Of a stretch of 7,090 nt of DNA, positions 1 through 6,560 are shown one piece after another. Position numbers and translations under genes: made by a program. The first letter of the stretch is position 1, and each line of letters starts with the position of its first letter. Source of the DNA: Clostridia bacterium (lineage in GTDB: Bacteria > Bacillota_A > Clostridia > Christensenellales > CAG-138). The stretch covers positions 1 to 7,090 of the forward strand of contig JAFPXU010000094.1 of assembly GCA_017394605.1 (NCBI GenBank), written 5' to 3'. The notes under the pieces are model-generated. The model worked only from the letters and a program-made list of their open reading frames with translations. It had not been told where the DNA came from and searched no databases.

Positions 1-134
1 AACTGGAAGGATTCAACAACAGGATCAAAGTGCTGAAGCGGATCGGATATGGTTACAGAGATGATCGATACTTCTTTACCTTGATTCGCTACCACTCGAT
101 CTCCGATATTTATGATTTCCACAATTTTCCGTGA
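1..134 (+). CDS. ISL3-family transposase, C-terminal fragment cut by the window edge
   Basis: The first full codon is at base 3 and the frame stays open for 43 codons to TGA at 132-134. The start of the gene lies outside the window. The peptide begins LEGFNNRIKVLKRIGYGYRD, which matches the highly conserved C-terminal block of ISL3 (DDE) transposases. The Glu of EGFNN is the last acidic residue of the catalytic triad, and the NN-IK-KR-GYGYR pattern follows it. The rest (YFFTLIRYHS and onward) is the variable tail. Such enzymes cut and join the element's ends. Whether the copy is intact cannot be judged. It differs in sequence and tail from the transposase at the right edge, so the two are different elements. 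Confidence 0.88.
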   Translation, partial: LEGFNNRIKVLKRIGYGYRDDRYFFTLIRYHSISDIYDFHNFP

Positions 135-140
135 AGAGCC
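121..140. repeat. Probable terminal inverted repeat of the left ISL3 element
   Basis: Read on the minus strand from base 140 the sequence starts GGCTCTTCACGGAAAATTGT, which has the GGCTCTT start typical of ISL3-family ends. It overlaps the transposase stop codon (132-134), so the coding region runs right to the edge of the element. The matching left end is outside the window. Confidence 0.6.
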
Positions 141-158
141 TTTTCTTATGAGGTCTGT

Positions 159-1343
159 ATGGAAAAACACCGCACGGATGACCGGATCGTACTGCCGCTT
201 CTTCTTGTGATCGTTTTCGCAGTGTTTCTTCTGCTGCACGATCTGTTCGGCGGCACCCTTCTCTCATCCAGCAACTACAACAGTTATACGCTGCAGGCCA
301 TGGCATGGCGGAACGGCAGCTTCGGTCTCGGCAGGGATTACCCCTGGCTGGAGCTTGCCGTGTACGGAGGGGACTGGTACGTGTCTTTTCCGCCTGTTCC
401 GACGCTGGTCATGTTTCCCCTGACTTTTCTTTTCGGCGCCCGCACTCCCGATCATCTTGTCATCCTCGGATACGCGCTTCTGATGGTTCTCGCGGCTTAC
501 CTCTCCATGCGGAAAATAGGTGCCAGCGAACGTGTCAGCGCTTTCTGGGCGCTGTTTCTCGTACTCGGCAGCAATATGCTCTGGATGTGCACGGACGGAT
601 CGGTATGGTTCCTCGCGCAGGCGCTCAACATGGTGCTTTGCCTTTATGCGATCCTTTGCGCGGTCTGCAAAAAGCGCTGCCTTTCCCTGATCTTCACCGC
701 GCTCGCGGTCGGATGCCGTCCCTTCTCGATCCTGCTGTTCCTGCCGCTTCTGGCGCTGTTCATCGAGGAAGACGTAAAGGAAAAAGGCATGCCGCTGAAA
801 AAGGCGGTCCTTTCCCAGTGGAAAGTACTAATGCTGCCCGCGCTGATCGGACTGTCCTATATGATCTTCAATTACGCGCGCTTCCGCAACCCGTTTGAGT
901 TCGGGCATACCTATCTGCCGGAATTCAACCGTGGCGAGCCACAGTTTTCCGCGTCCTTCATCCTAAGAAATCTCCCGAACATTTTCCGTCCGGTAACGCT
1001 CGGGGAGGATCTTTCCCTTTCCTACAGCATTTACGACGGATTCCTGTTCTTTGTCGCCAATCCGTTCTTTATCATCCTGTTCACCCGGCTCAGAAAGCTC
1101 CGTCCGTATCAGTGGACCGCGCTTGCCGCGATGGTTATGAATCTGGTTCTGCTTCTGATGCACCGCACGTTCGGAGGGTGGCAGTTCGGCGCGCGCTATA
1201 CCGTTGACCTGCTGTCATACGCCTTTCTGATCTGTCTCCCAACCATAAAAAAAGCACCGAGGAACTGGGAATTGTTCCTTGGCGCTTTTGCGGTTCTTTT
1301 TAATCTGTACGGAGCCGTCGCCATGCATTTTCTGTACAGCTGA
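159..1343 (+). CDS. Polytopic membrane protein, GT-C glycosyltransferase-like
   Basis: This encodes a 394-residue very hydrophobic protein with about ten predicted membrane segments (for example residues 10-28, 98-115, 127-143, 150-170, 189-202, 222-240, 293-309, 319-335, 350-363 and 370-392). A first membrane helix followed by an outside loop with acidic residues (about 40-75, ending in WYVSFPPVPTL before helix 2) is the layout of GT-C-fold, lipid-phosphate-sugar-using glycosyltransferases. Two motifs, NYARFRNPFEFGHTY (about 238-252) and FGGWQFGARYTVDLL (about 338-352), resemble those of uncharacterised large bacterial membrane proteins of that type. This is recognition from memory, so the enzymatic role is inference. 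The ATG at 159 follows a short GAGG (150-153) at 5-nt spacing. The gene starts just 18 bp after the IS end, so its native promoter has probably been displaced. It converges on the ABC operon with 11 bp between stop codons. At 394 aa it is short for GT-C enzymes. Confidence 0.72.
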   Translation: MEKHRTDDRIVLPLLLVIVFAVFLLLHDLFGGTLLSSSNYNSYTLQAMAWRNGSFGLGRDYPWLELAVYGGDWYVSFPPVPTLVMFPLTFLFGARTPDHLVILGYALLMVLAAYLSMRKIGASERVSAFWALFLVLGSNMLWMCTDGSVWFLAQALNMVLCLYAILCAVCKKRCLSLIFTALAVGCRPFSILLFLPLLALFIEEDVKEKGMPLKKAVLSQWKVLMLPALIGLSYMIFNYARFRNPFEFGHTYLPEFNRGEPQFSASFILRNLPNIFRPVTLGEDLSLSYSIYDGFLFFVANPFFIILFTRLRKLRPYQWTALAAMVMNLVLLLMHRTFGGWQFGARYTVDLLSYAFLICLPTIKKAPRNWELFLGAFAVLFNLYGAVAMHFLYS

Positions 1344-1357
1344 CGGTTTTTCCGTCA
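1341..1357. repeat. Inverted repeat joining two convergent stop codons
   Basis: TGACGG-TTTTT-CCGTCA is a perfect 6-bp inverted repeat with a 5-nt loop. Its outer three bases on each strand are the TGA stop codons of the + strand membrane protein and the - strand ABC gene. It could act as a weak bidirectional hairpin at the 3' ends, but no T tract follows on either strand, so an intrinsic terminator is not well supported. Confidence 0.5.
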
Positions 1358-3292
1358 ATCGAGTTCCTTCTTCCCGGTATACAGCTCATAATATCTGCCC
1401 TTCTGGTTGAGAAGGTCCTCATGACTTCCGCGCTCTATGATCTCGCCGTGCTCCAGCACCATGATGGCGTTGGAGTTTCTTACGGTAGAAAGCCGGTGCG
1501 CGATGACGAATGTCGTGCGATCCTTCATAAGCCTGTCCATACCGCGCTCGATCGCGCGCTCGGTACGGGTATCCACGGAGGACGTCGCCTCGTCCAGTAC
1601 AAGGATCGGCGCTTTGGACAGGGCTGCCCTCGCGATATTGATCAGCTGTCTCTGACCCTGGGAAAGATTTGCTCCGTCCCCTTCCAGCCATGTCTGATAA
1701 CCGTGCTCCAGTCTGCGGATAAAGTGATCGGCCGACGCGGTCCTCGCCGCAGCGATGACTTCCTCGTCCGTCGCGTCCAGTCTTCCGTAACGAATGTTTT
1801 CCATCACAGTATCGGAGAACAAATGCGTATCCTGCAACACCATCGTAATATTCTTCCGGAGAACATCGCGCTGGATGTCCATGATGTCCACACCGTCGAT
1901 CGTGATATGCCCTTCCTGCACATCATAGAAACGGTTCAGAAGGTTGGTGACCGTCGTCTTTCCGGCGCCGGTCGAGCCGACAAACGCGATCTTCTGTCCC
2001 GGATGCGCGTAAAGGCTGATATGCTTGAGAACCAGCTGGTCTGGATTGTATCCGAACGAAACGTCGTCAAGACGGACGTCTCCCCGCATGCCGGGCATTG
2101 CGGACGCGCCCTCGCGGTCGGGTTCCTCCGGACTGGTATCCATGACATCGAACACGCGCTCCGCGCCGGCGAGCGCGGCAAAGATCGTCGCCATCTGCTG
2201 CGAGACCTGCGTGATGGGCATGCTGAACTGGCGCGAATAATTCGCGAAGACCGTCAGTCCGCCCGGTGTCATGGATCCGAGCACCATCAGAATGCCGCCG
2301 ATGCCTACCGTGACCGCGTAGTTGATCTGGGAGGTGTTGCCCATGATGGGACCCATGATGCCTCCCCAGAAGTTCGCCCTGAACTGCGTGCCGCGCATAT
2401 CGTCGTTCAGAAGATTGAATTCCGCCTCGCACTCGTCCTCATGATTGAACACCTTGACGACCTTCTGCCCCGTCACAGTTTCTTCCATGTATCCGTTCAC
2501 GGCGCCGAGCGCGGCCTGCTGACTGGAATAGTACTTCCTCGCGTGCCGGCTGATGATCATACCGCCGAAACCGAAGATCGGAAGAAACACGACCGTGATC
2601 AGCGTCAGGATCCAGCTGGTCGAGATCATGAATACCAGAGTCCCGATCAGCGTGACCGCGCCTGAGATGATCGATGTCAGGGAGTTGTTGATCATCATGT
2701 CGATCATATCGATATCGTTGGTAAACCGGCTCATGATCTCGCCGGTAGGCTTGGAATCAAAATAATGGAGCGGAAGCCTTTCCAGCTTCTGGAACAGGTC
2801 GTTGCGCATTTTTTCCAGCACGTTCTGCGTGATGCCGATCATAAGTCTCCCCTGCAGGTATGCCGTCACGATGCCTACTCCGTATATGCATGCGAGAATC
2901 ACCACGGCCGTCAGCACGTACTGCATGACGGTTCCGCCGCCGTGAAGCAGGGATCGGATCAGACTGTCCGCCGTCGCTTCGATCGGGGACATTTCGATCA
3001 CGGCGTCCGGCTTGACCGCAGCCGCAAGCCGGTCGATGATCGGCGCCAGCATATAGGAGCCGATCAGGGCTGTAACGGTATGGGTCAGCATGCAGGCGAG
3101 AACGACAACGAACCGCAGGCGGTACGGCTTCATGTAGGAGAGAAGCCGGAATACCGTCTTGCGCATGTCCTTCGGTTTTCCTGTGAGGCCGAGACCGCGG
3201 TTCGGTCCGGGTCCGCCCCTCGGAGCCTGCTGCCCGTTTTTCCCTGCAGCGCTGTTATACTGTTCGCGGAGACGGTCCAGTGATCTTACCAT
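1355..3292 (-). CDS. ABC exporter subunit, catalytically complete half of a heterodimer (TM288-like)
   Basis: This is a 645-residue half transporter with a membrane domain fused to an ATPase domain. A polar, Gly/Pro-rich cytoplasmic leader of about 45 residues comes first, then six membrane helices (about 58-370), then the nucleotide-binding domain. The ATPase motifs are intact: Walker A GSTGAGKT (439-446), Q-loop Gln487, signature LSQGQ (543-547, Gln replacing the usual third-position Gly), Walker B ILVLDE with catalytic Glu568, D-loop SSVD and switch His599. In heterodimeric exporters such as TM287/288 or BmrCD this subunit carries the Walker and His residues of the active site. The ATG at 3290-3292 was chosen because AAAGGAGG lies 9 nt upstream and the previous gene stops 1 nt before it. 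An in-frame ATG at 3367 would overlap that gene by 74 bp with no such support. It likely exports drugs or amphiphiles across the inner membrane; the substrate is unknown. Confidence 0.93.
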   Translation of the reverse strand: MVRSLDRLREQYNSAAGKNGQQAPRGGPGPNRGLGLTGKPKDMRKTVFRLLSYMKPYRLRFVVVLACMLTHTVTALIGSYMLAPIIDRLAAAVKPDAVIEMSPIEATADSLIRSLLHGGGTVMQYVLTAVVILACIYGVGIVTAYLQGRLMIGITQNVLEKMRNDLFQKLERLPLHYFDSKPTGEIMSRFTNDIDMIDMMINNSLTSIISGAVTLIGTLVFMISTSWILTLITVVFLPIFGFGGMIISRHARKYYSSQQAALGAVNGYMEETVTGQKVVKVFNHEDECEAEFNLLNDDMRGTQFRANFWGGIMGPIMGNTSQINYAVTVGIGGILMVLGSMTPGGLTVFANYSRQFSMPITQVSQQMATIFAALAGAERVFDVMDTSPEEPDREGASAMPGMRGDVRLDDVSFGYNPDQLVLKHISLYAHPGQKIAFVGSTGAGKTTVTNLLNRFYDVQEGHITIDGVDIMDIQRDVLRKNITMVLQDTHLFSDTVMENIRYGRLDATDEEVIAAARTASADHFIRRLEHGYQTWLEGDGANLSQGQRQLINIARAALSKAPILVLDEATSSVDTRTERAIERGMDRLMKDRTTFVIAHRLSTVRNSNAIMVLEHGEIIERGSHEDLLNQKGRYYELYTGKKELD

Positions 3293-3293
3293 A

Positions 3294-5069
3294 TCAGACC
3301 GCCTCCTTTCCGGACTGCGACTCATAGATCTCGCGATATTCCTTATTGGTCTTGAGAAGCTCCTCATGGGTGCCGGTTCCCGTGATTTCCCCTTCGTTGA
3401 GCACGACGATCTCGTCCGCGTCCATAACGGACGAGATACGCTGCGCGATGATGATCTTGGTGGAACCCTTCAGGCTTCCGCGGAACGCCTTGCGGATCTC
3501 CGCTTCGGTCGCCGTATCCACTGCGCTCGTCGAGTCGTCCAGAATCAGGATCTTCGGTTTCTTCAGAAGTGCCCGTGCAATGCAGAGGCGCTGTTTCTGA
3601 CCGCCGGACACGTTCGTTCCGCCCTGGTCGATCATGGTTCCGTATCCGTCCTTGAAGGAGCTTATAAAGGAATCCGCCTGCGCGTAGGAAGCGAATTTCC
3701 GGACCTCCTCGTCGGTCGCCTCGGCGTCGCCCCAGCGCAGATTCTCCTCAATGGTTCCGGAAAACAGCGTATTCTTCTGGAGCACCATGCCGATCCCGTC
3801 CCGCAGATTCACGAGCGAATAGTCCTTCACGTTCACGCCGTCAACGAGCACTTCCCCTTCATCCGCGTCATAGAGGCGCGGAATCATGGAGACAAGCGTG
3901 CTCTTGCCGCTCCCGGTCGAGCCGATGATCCCGACCGTCGATCCGGCGGGGATCTTCAGGCTGACGCTGTTCAGAACCTTTTCTTCGCTATCCTTGTAGT
4001 AGCGAAACGAGACATTCCTGAATTCGATCTCGCCGCGCTCCACGAGCCGCTCCGGCTCGGCAGCATGTTCGTCGGACAGATCGATCTTTTCATCCAGCAC
4101 TTCCTTGATCCGGTCCGCAGCGGCAGACGCGTTGGACGCAATCATCAGAATAAAGGACACCATGACAAGCGAAACCAGAATCTGCGTCACATAGGTAATA
4201 AACGCGGACAGATCCCCAATCTCCATCCCGTTCGCCAGCACGATCCTTCCGCCGATCAGAACGACGGCCAGAACGGTTATATTCATCAGAAGCGTCATGA
4301 CCGGCTGCATGAAGATCACAACACGCAGCGCGCTCAGTCCCGCATCCTTCAGATCGGCGTTGACCTTTCTGAAACCCTTCTCGCTGTGCTCCTCGCGGAC
4401 AAAACTCTTCACAACACGGATGTTGGTCACGTTTTCCTGAACGAATGTGTTCAGCGCGTCGACCTTTTTTCGCATGTTGCGGAATCTCGGATGCGCGGTA
4501 CGGATAATAAACCCGACCACTACGGCAAGGATCGGAATGCTGACGGCGAACACCGTGGACAGGGCAGGTTTGATGCTGACCGCCATGATCAGGGCAGCGA
4601 TCATCATGCCCGGTGCGCGAAGCGCCATTCTCAGAAGCATGTTCACGAAATTCTGCACCTGCATCACGTCGTTCGTCAGTCTTGTAACGAGTGAACCGGT
4701 GGAAAACCTGTCGATATTGGCAAACGAATAAGCCTGAACGCGCTTATACATGTCCGCCCGGAGATCCGCGCCGAAATTCACGGCAGCCTTCGAACCGAAA
4801 TACGCCCCGCCGATGCCGCCTGCCATCATGAGAAGCGCTGTCGCGATCATCTCCGCCATAATCGTCAGGCTCGTACCGGACGTCAGCGTTCCGGCGTTTG
4901 CGTTGTTGATCACGACCGAGAGAAGTCTCGGCATGACGACCTCTCCGATGACCTCCACGATCATGCAGAGCGGACCCAGTATAAAATAGGCCAGGTACGG
5001 TCTGATATATTTAAACCATCTCTTCAACTGCTTCCGCCCTTCCTTCCTTTTCGGACAGCTCTTTTTCAT
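3294..5069 (-). CDS. ABC exporter subunit with degenerate ATPase site (TM287-like)
   Basis: This is a 591-residue half transporter with six membrane helices (about residues 20-310) followed by an ATPase domain. Walker A GSTGSGKST (383-391), Q-loop Gln431 and a canonical signature VSGGQ (487-491) are present. The Walker B motif is ILILDD, so the catalytic Glu is Asp512, and the switch His is Gln543 (IIAQRIS). This is the combination of the degenerate subunit in heterodimeric exporters such as TM287, whose C-terminus also ends in the REIYESQ pattern seen here (579-585). Its normal signature would complete the active site made by the partner's Walker motifs. It follows the MarR gene, overlaps its end and lies 1 bp before the partner. 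The start is uncertain: the ATG at 5069 has only a weak GGAAG, while a TTG at 5025-5027 (577 aa, beginning at KRWFKYIRP) has AAGGAAGGG 9 nt upstream and would leave a 17-bp overlap. Confidence 0.93.
   Translation of the reverse strand: MKKSCPKRKEGRKQLKRWFKYIRPYLAYFILGPLCMIVEVIGEVVMPRLLSVVINNANAGTLTSGTSLTIMAEMIATALLMMAGGIGGAYFGSKAAVNFGADLRADMYKRVQAYSFANIDRFSTGSLVTRLTNDVMQVQNFVNMLLRMALRAPGMMIAALIMAVSIKPALSTVFAVSIPILAVVVGFIIRTAHPRFRNMRKKVDALNTFVQENVTNIRVVKSFVREEHSEKGFRKVNADLKDAGLSALRVVIFMQPVMTLLMNITVLAVVLIGGRIVLANGMEIGDLSAFITYVTQILVSLVMVSFILMIASNASAAADRIKEVLDEKIDLSDEHAAEPERLVERGEIEFRNVSFRYYKDSEEKVLNSVSLKIPAGSTVGIIGSTGSGKSTLVSMIPRLYDADEGEVLVDGVNVKDYSLVNLRDGIGMVLQKNTLFSGTIEENLRWGDAEATDEEVRKFASYAQADSFISSFKDGYGTMIDQGGTNVSGGQKQRLCIARALLKKPKILILDDSTSAVDTATEAEIRKAFRGSLKGSTKIIIAQRISSVMDADEIVVLNEGEITGTGTHEELLKTNKEYREIYESQSGKEAV
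3302..3309 (-). promoter_or_regulatory. Strong ribosome binding site that fixes the second ABC start
   Basis: AAAGGAGG on the - strand sits 9 nt before the ATG at 3290-3292, inside the last codons of the upstream ABC gene. It decides the start in favour of the 645-residue protein. With only 1 nt between the upstream TGA and this ATG, it suggests translational coupling that would balance the two subunits of the heterodimer. Confidence 0.85.
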
Positions 5070-5508
5070 CGTCTGATCTGAATTCTTCCAGATTCTTTTT
5101 GATTTTTTCCATACAGGCGTGCATGACGTCCAAATCTTCTTCCGGGATTCCTTTCAGTGCGGCGTTCCCGACGGCTTCGAACAGCTTTTTCGTTTTCTCC
5201 ACCATGCAGACGCCCTTTTCCGTCAGACGTATCTCCTTAACTCTCGCGTTTCCCTCTCTTGCGGTCCGGACGATCAGCCCGGCCTGCTCCATCTTTCTGA
5301 GAGATACCGCAACAGCAGCGTGGCTGACCTGAAACATCTCCGCGATTTCGGACTGAGCCGGAGGGGTATCACAATGAGAAAGGCACATCAGGATCATATG
5401 CTGTGTCCTGTGCACGCCGAGCCTGTGCACCTGCCCCTCTATGATCATCCTGTGGCAGCGGTCCGTCTGCATCATCAGAGGCATAATCGTTCCCGCAGCG
5501 TTATCCAC
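5011..5508 (-). CDS. MarR-family transcriptional regulator
   Basis: Numbered from a GTG at 5506-5508 this is 165 residues, a normal MarR size. It has an N-terminal dimerisation helix with LGVHRTQHMILMCLS (30-44), a winged helix-turn-helix (about 50-80: SEIAEMFQVSHAAVAVSLRKME, then QAGLIVR), a wing ending in RLTEKG (94-99), and a C-terminal helical region with a charged tail (EEFRSDDEKE). MarR proteins bind palindromic operators as dimers and often release on binding a ligand that the controlled pump exports. It is the first gene of the operon and very likely an autorepressor of the exporter. The frame is open upstream to an ATG at 5649, but that lies beyond the consensus promoter and the extra 47 residues do not resemble the family. 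The true start is the GTG at 5508 or the ATG at 5484 (157 aa, weak GGGA at 7 nt). Neither has a strong ribosome binding site. Confidence 0.9.
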   Translation of the reverse strand: MDNAAGTIMPLMMQTDRCHRMIIEGQVHRLGVHRTQHMILMCLSHCDTPPAQSEIAEMFQVSHAAVAVSLRKMEQAGLIVRTAREGNARVKEIRLTEKGVCMVEKTKKLFEAVGNAALKGIPEEDLDVMHACMEKIKKNLEEFRSDDEKELSEKEGRAEAVEEMV

Positions 5509-5534
5509 TCTCTTCTGCCAGCCTTTCCATACAA

Positions 5535-5552
5535 TAGTTAACTCGTTAATTA
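5535..5552. promoter_or_regulatory. Candidate MarR operator
   Basis: TAATTAAC-GA-GTTAACTA is an 18-bp inverted repeat with 7 of 8 half-site positions matching (one A/G mismatch) and a 2-bp centre. It overlaps the -10 box and covers the expected transcription start, where a bound dimer would block RNA polymerase. Size and spacing fit MarR-family operators. Binding itself is inference. Confidence 0.65.
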
Positions 5553-5576
5553 TAACCGCTTCCCGCTGTCTGTCAA
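5549..5576 (-). promoter_or_regulatory. Consensus sigma-70/sigma-A promoter for the MarR-ABC-ABC operon
   Basis: On the - strand TTGACA (5576-5571) and TATAAT (5554-5549) are both perfect, separated by 16 bp. Transcription would begin near 5541-5543. This places the promoter inside the frame open to the ATG at 5649 and so rules that start out for this transcript. A perfect promoter fits a gene kept off by a repressor. Confidence 0.82.
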
Positions 5577-5632
5577 CCAAAGAAACGCGCGTGAAATAAA
5601 AATGGCAAAACTGTGATACTTCAATGCGAAGG

Positions 5633-5661
5633 TTGAATGTCTGTTTCATGCATGTTACAAT
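5633..5661 (+). promoter_or_regulatory. Probable promoter of the secreted-protein gene
   Basis: TTGAAT (5633-5638) and TACAAT (5656-5661) are separated by 17 bp, with 4/6 and 5/6 consensus matches. The expected start is near 5668, leaving a leader of about 87 nt. A 10-bp palindrome, ACGTATACGT (5663-5672), lies over that start, and a small hairpin (CCCGC-GAT-GCGGG, 5727-5739) sits just before the ribosome binding site AGAAAGGA (5741-5748). Confidence 0.5.
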
Positions 5662-5754
5662 TACGTATACGTTTTATATAGAGCATTTTCCGATCGTTTC
5701 CACCGGCAGAACCAGAATCATTCCGTCCCGCGATGCGGGCAGAAAGGAATCATC

Positions 5755-6492
5755 ATGAAACTGAGACGCACCATTTTTTCAATTGCATTGTCCGTTCTGA
5801 TCTTATCCTGCGGCATCTTCGGAAGTCTCGCGGAGGGCACCGAACCCGCCGCAGAACCTGCTGTCACCGATAACGGATCGCAGCTTGCGGCGTTTTTCAA
5901 AACCCTGGACAATGAGGCCGGATTCCATATCCGCTACGAACTGGAAATCATGGGCTACAACTCCATCTACGACGATCAGGCGAAAGGCGATTTCTTCTTT
6001 GAGCGTAACTATATCGAGCAGATCGGTTCCTCCGACAGCGACACCCTGAAGGTCTACCGCGACGGGAAGATGTACAGCATGAAAAAATCCGATATGTCAG
6101 GTATCTATATGGATGTTCCCGAAATAGAGGACTTCCATTATTACGGCGCGATGTTCTGCACCATTTACCAGAACGTTATGACCCGGGTACTGGAGCCTGT
6201 CTACGAGACGATCGAATATACGGTCGGTGAGACGACTTTCAAAGCGGAGAAATACCCCGCGCAGTCGGAATACGGCGTAGACCAGATTTTCTGCTTTGAT
6301 GAAGCCGGCTCCCTTGCCTACATGATCAACTGCGCCAACGAATCCATCGGATTGGGCGAGTACATCTATAAAATCGACGTGATCGACGACGCGGTCGACG
6401 AGTCCCTGTTCGACATCACAGGATATACATTCACCGACTACCAGACCGCTTTGGCCGAAGCACAGGCTGCGCTGGAACAGCTGGCAGGCTGA
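5755..6492 (+). CDS. Secreted protein of unknown function
   Basis: This 245-residue protein has a clear signal peptide: basic MKLRR, a hydrophobic core (about 7-22), and a likely signal peptidase I site after Ala26 (SLA before EGTEP). A Cys at 19 (ILSC) is a weak lipobox, so a lipoprotein is a less likely option. After an Ala/Pro/Glu-rich linker the mature part (about 43-230) is acidic and rich in Tyr and Phe, with alternating hydrophobic strands (for example FHIRYELEIMG, GDFFFERNYIEQIG, TLKVYRDGKMYSM). The pattern recalls the beta-rich folds of LolA/LppX-like periplasmic or cell-surface proteins, but I do not recognise a named family. The C-terminus is a helical Ala/Glu tail. The ATG follows AGAAAGGA with 6-nt spacing. 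It is transcribed divergently from the MarR operon, so it might share control or help with export, but that is speculation. Confidence 0.85.
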   Translation: MKLRRTIFSIALSVLILSCGIFGSLAEGTEPAAEPAVTDNGSQLAAFFKTLDNEAGFHIRYELEIMGYNSIYDDQAKGDFFFERNYIEQIGSSDSDTLKVYRDGKMYSMKKSDMSGIYMDVPEIEDFHYYGAMFCTIYQNVMTRVLEPVYETIEYTVGETTFKAEKYPAQSEYGVDQIFCFDEAGSLAYMINCANESIGLGEYIYKIDVIDDAVDESLFDITGYTFTDYQTALAEAQAALEQLAG

Positions 6493-6503
6493 CCGGAACT
6501 TCT

Positions 6504-6530
6504 GACTCAATGTCAAATGTTGGGGTTGAG
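6504..6530. repeat. Possible terminal repeat of the right ISL3 element
   Basis: The sequence starts GACTCAATGTCAAATGTTGG and continues to GGTTGAG at 6530. The TGTCAA-plus-TGTTGG character resembles ISL3-family ends from Firmicutes, and GACTC aligns with the family's GGCTC start with one change. The judgement is from memory and cannot be checked against the missing second end. Confidence 0.4.
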
Positions 6531-6560
6531 ATAAAAGAAATCAAGTAAAATCAAGTTCAA

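Larger units (their letters stand above)
1..140 (+). mobile_element. 3' end of an ISL3-family insertion sequence (partial)
   Basis: Only the downstream end of the element lies in the window. It holds the transposase C-terminus and, directly after the stop codon, a terminus whose outward sequence ends in AAGAGCC (so the inverted repeat reads GGCTCTTCACGG inward from base 140). GGCTCTT-type termini are known for the ISL3 family, which usually makes 8-bp target duplications; bases 141-148 (TTTTCTTA) would be that duplication, but the partner copy is outside the window. The boundary at 140 is inferred from this repeat, not from a comparison of both ends. Confidence 0.7.

Noticed and set aside
305..898. 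A 197-codon + strand frame inside the membrane-protein gene
   Set aside because: It overlaps the real gene in another frame; the product is Arg/Pro-rich and lacks the membrane helices seen in the main frame.
1421..2665. A 414-codon open frame on the + strand
   Set aside because: Antisense to the second ABC gene, low-complexity Arg/His-rich product, no family resemblance and no ribosome binding site that stands out.
3293..3367. Extended start of the second ABC gene at 3367
   Set aside because: It overlaps the preceding gene by 74 bp; the ATG at 3292 has AAAGGAGG at good spacing and lies 1 nt after the upstream stop.
3159..4694. A 511-codon open frame on the + strand
   Set aside because: It lies wholly antisense to the two ABC genes, its product is rich in His, Arg and Asp without any recognisable domain, and the - strand frames carry clear ABC motifs. 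It is a shadow produced by the GC-rich codon use.
5509..5649. N-terminal extension of the MarR protein to the ATG at 5649
   Set aside because: It would include the consensus promoter and operator, has no MarR-like sequence, and would make the protein unusually long (212 aa).
6097..6516. A 139-codon - strand frame opposite the secreted-protein gene
   Set aside because: The + strand frame has a signal peptide and a good ribosome binding site; the antisense product has no features.
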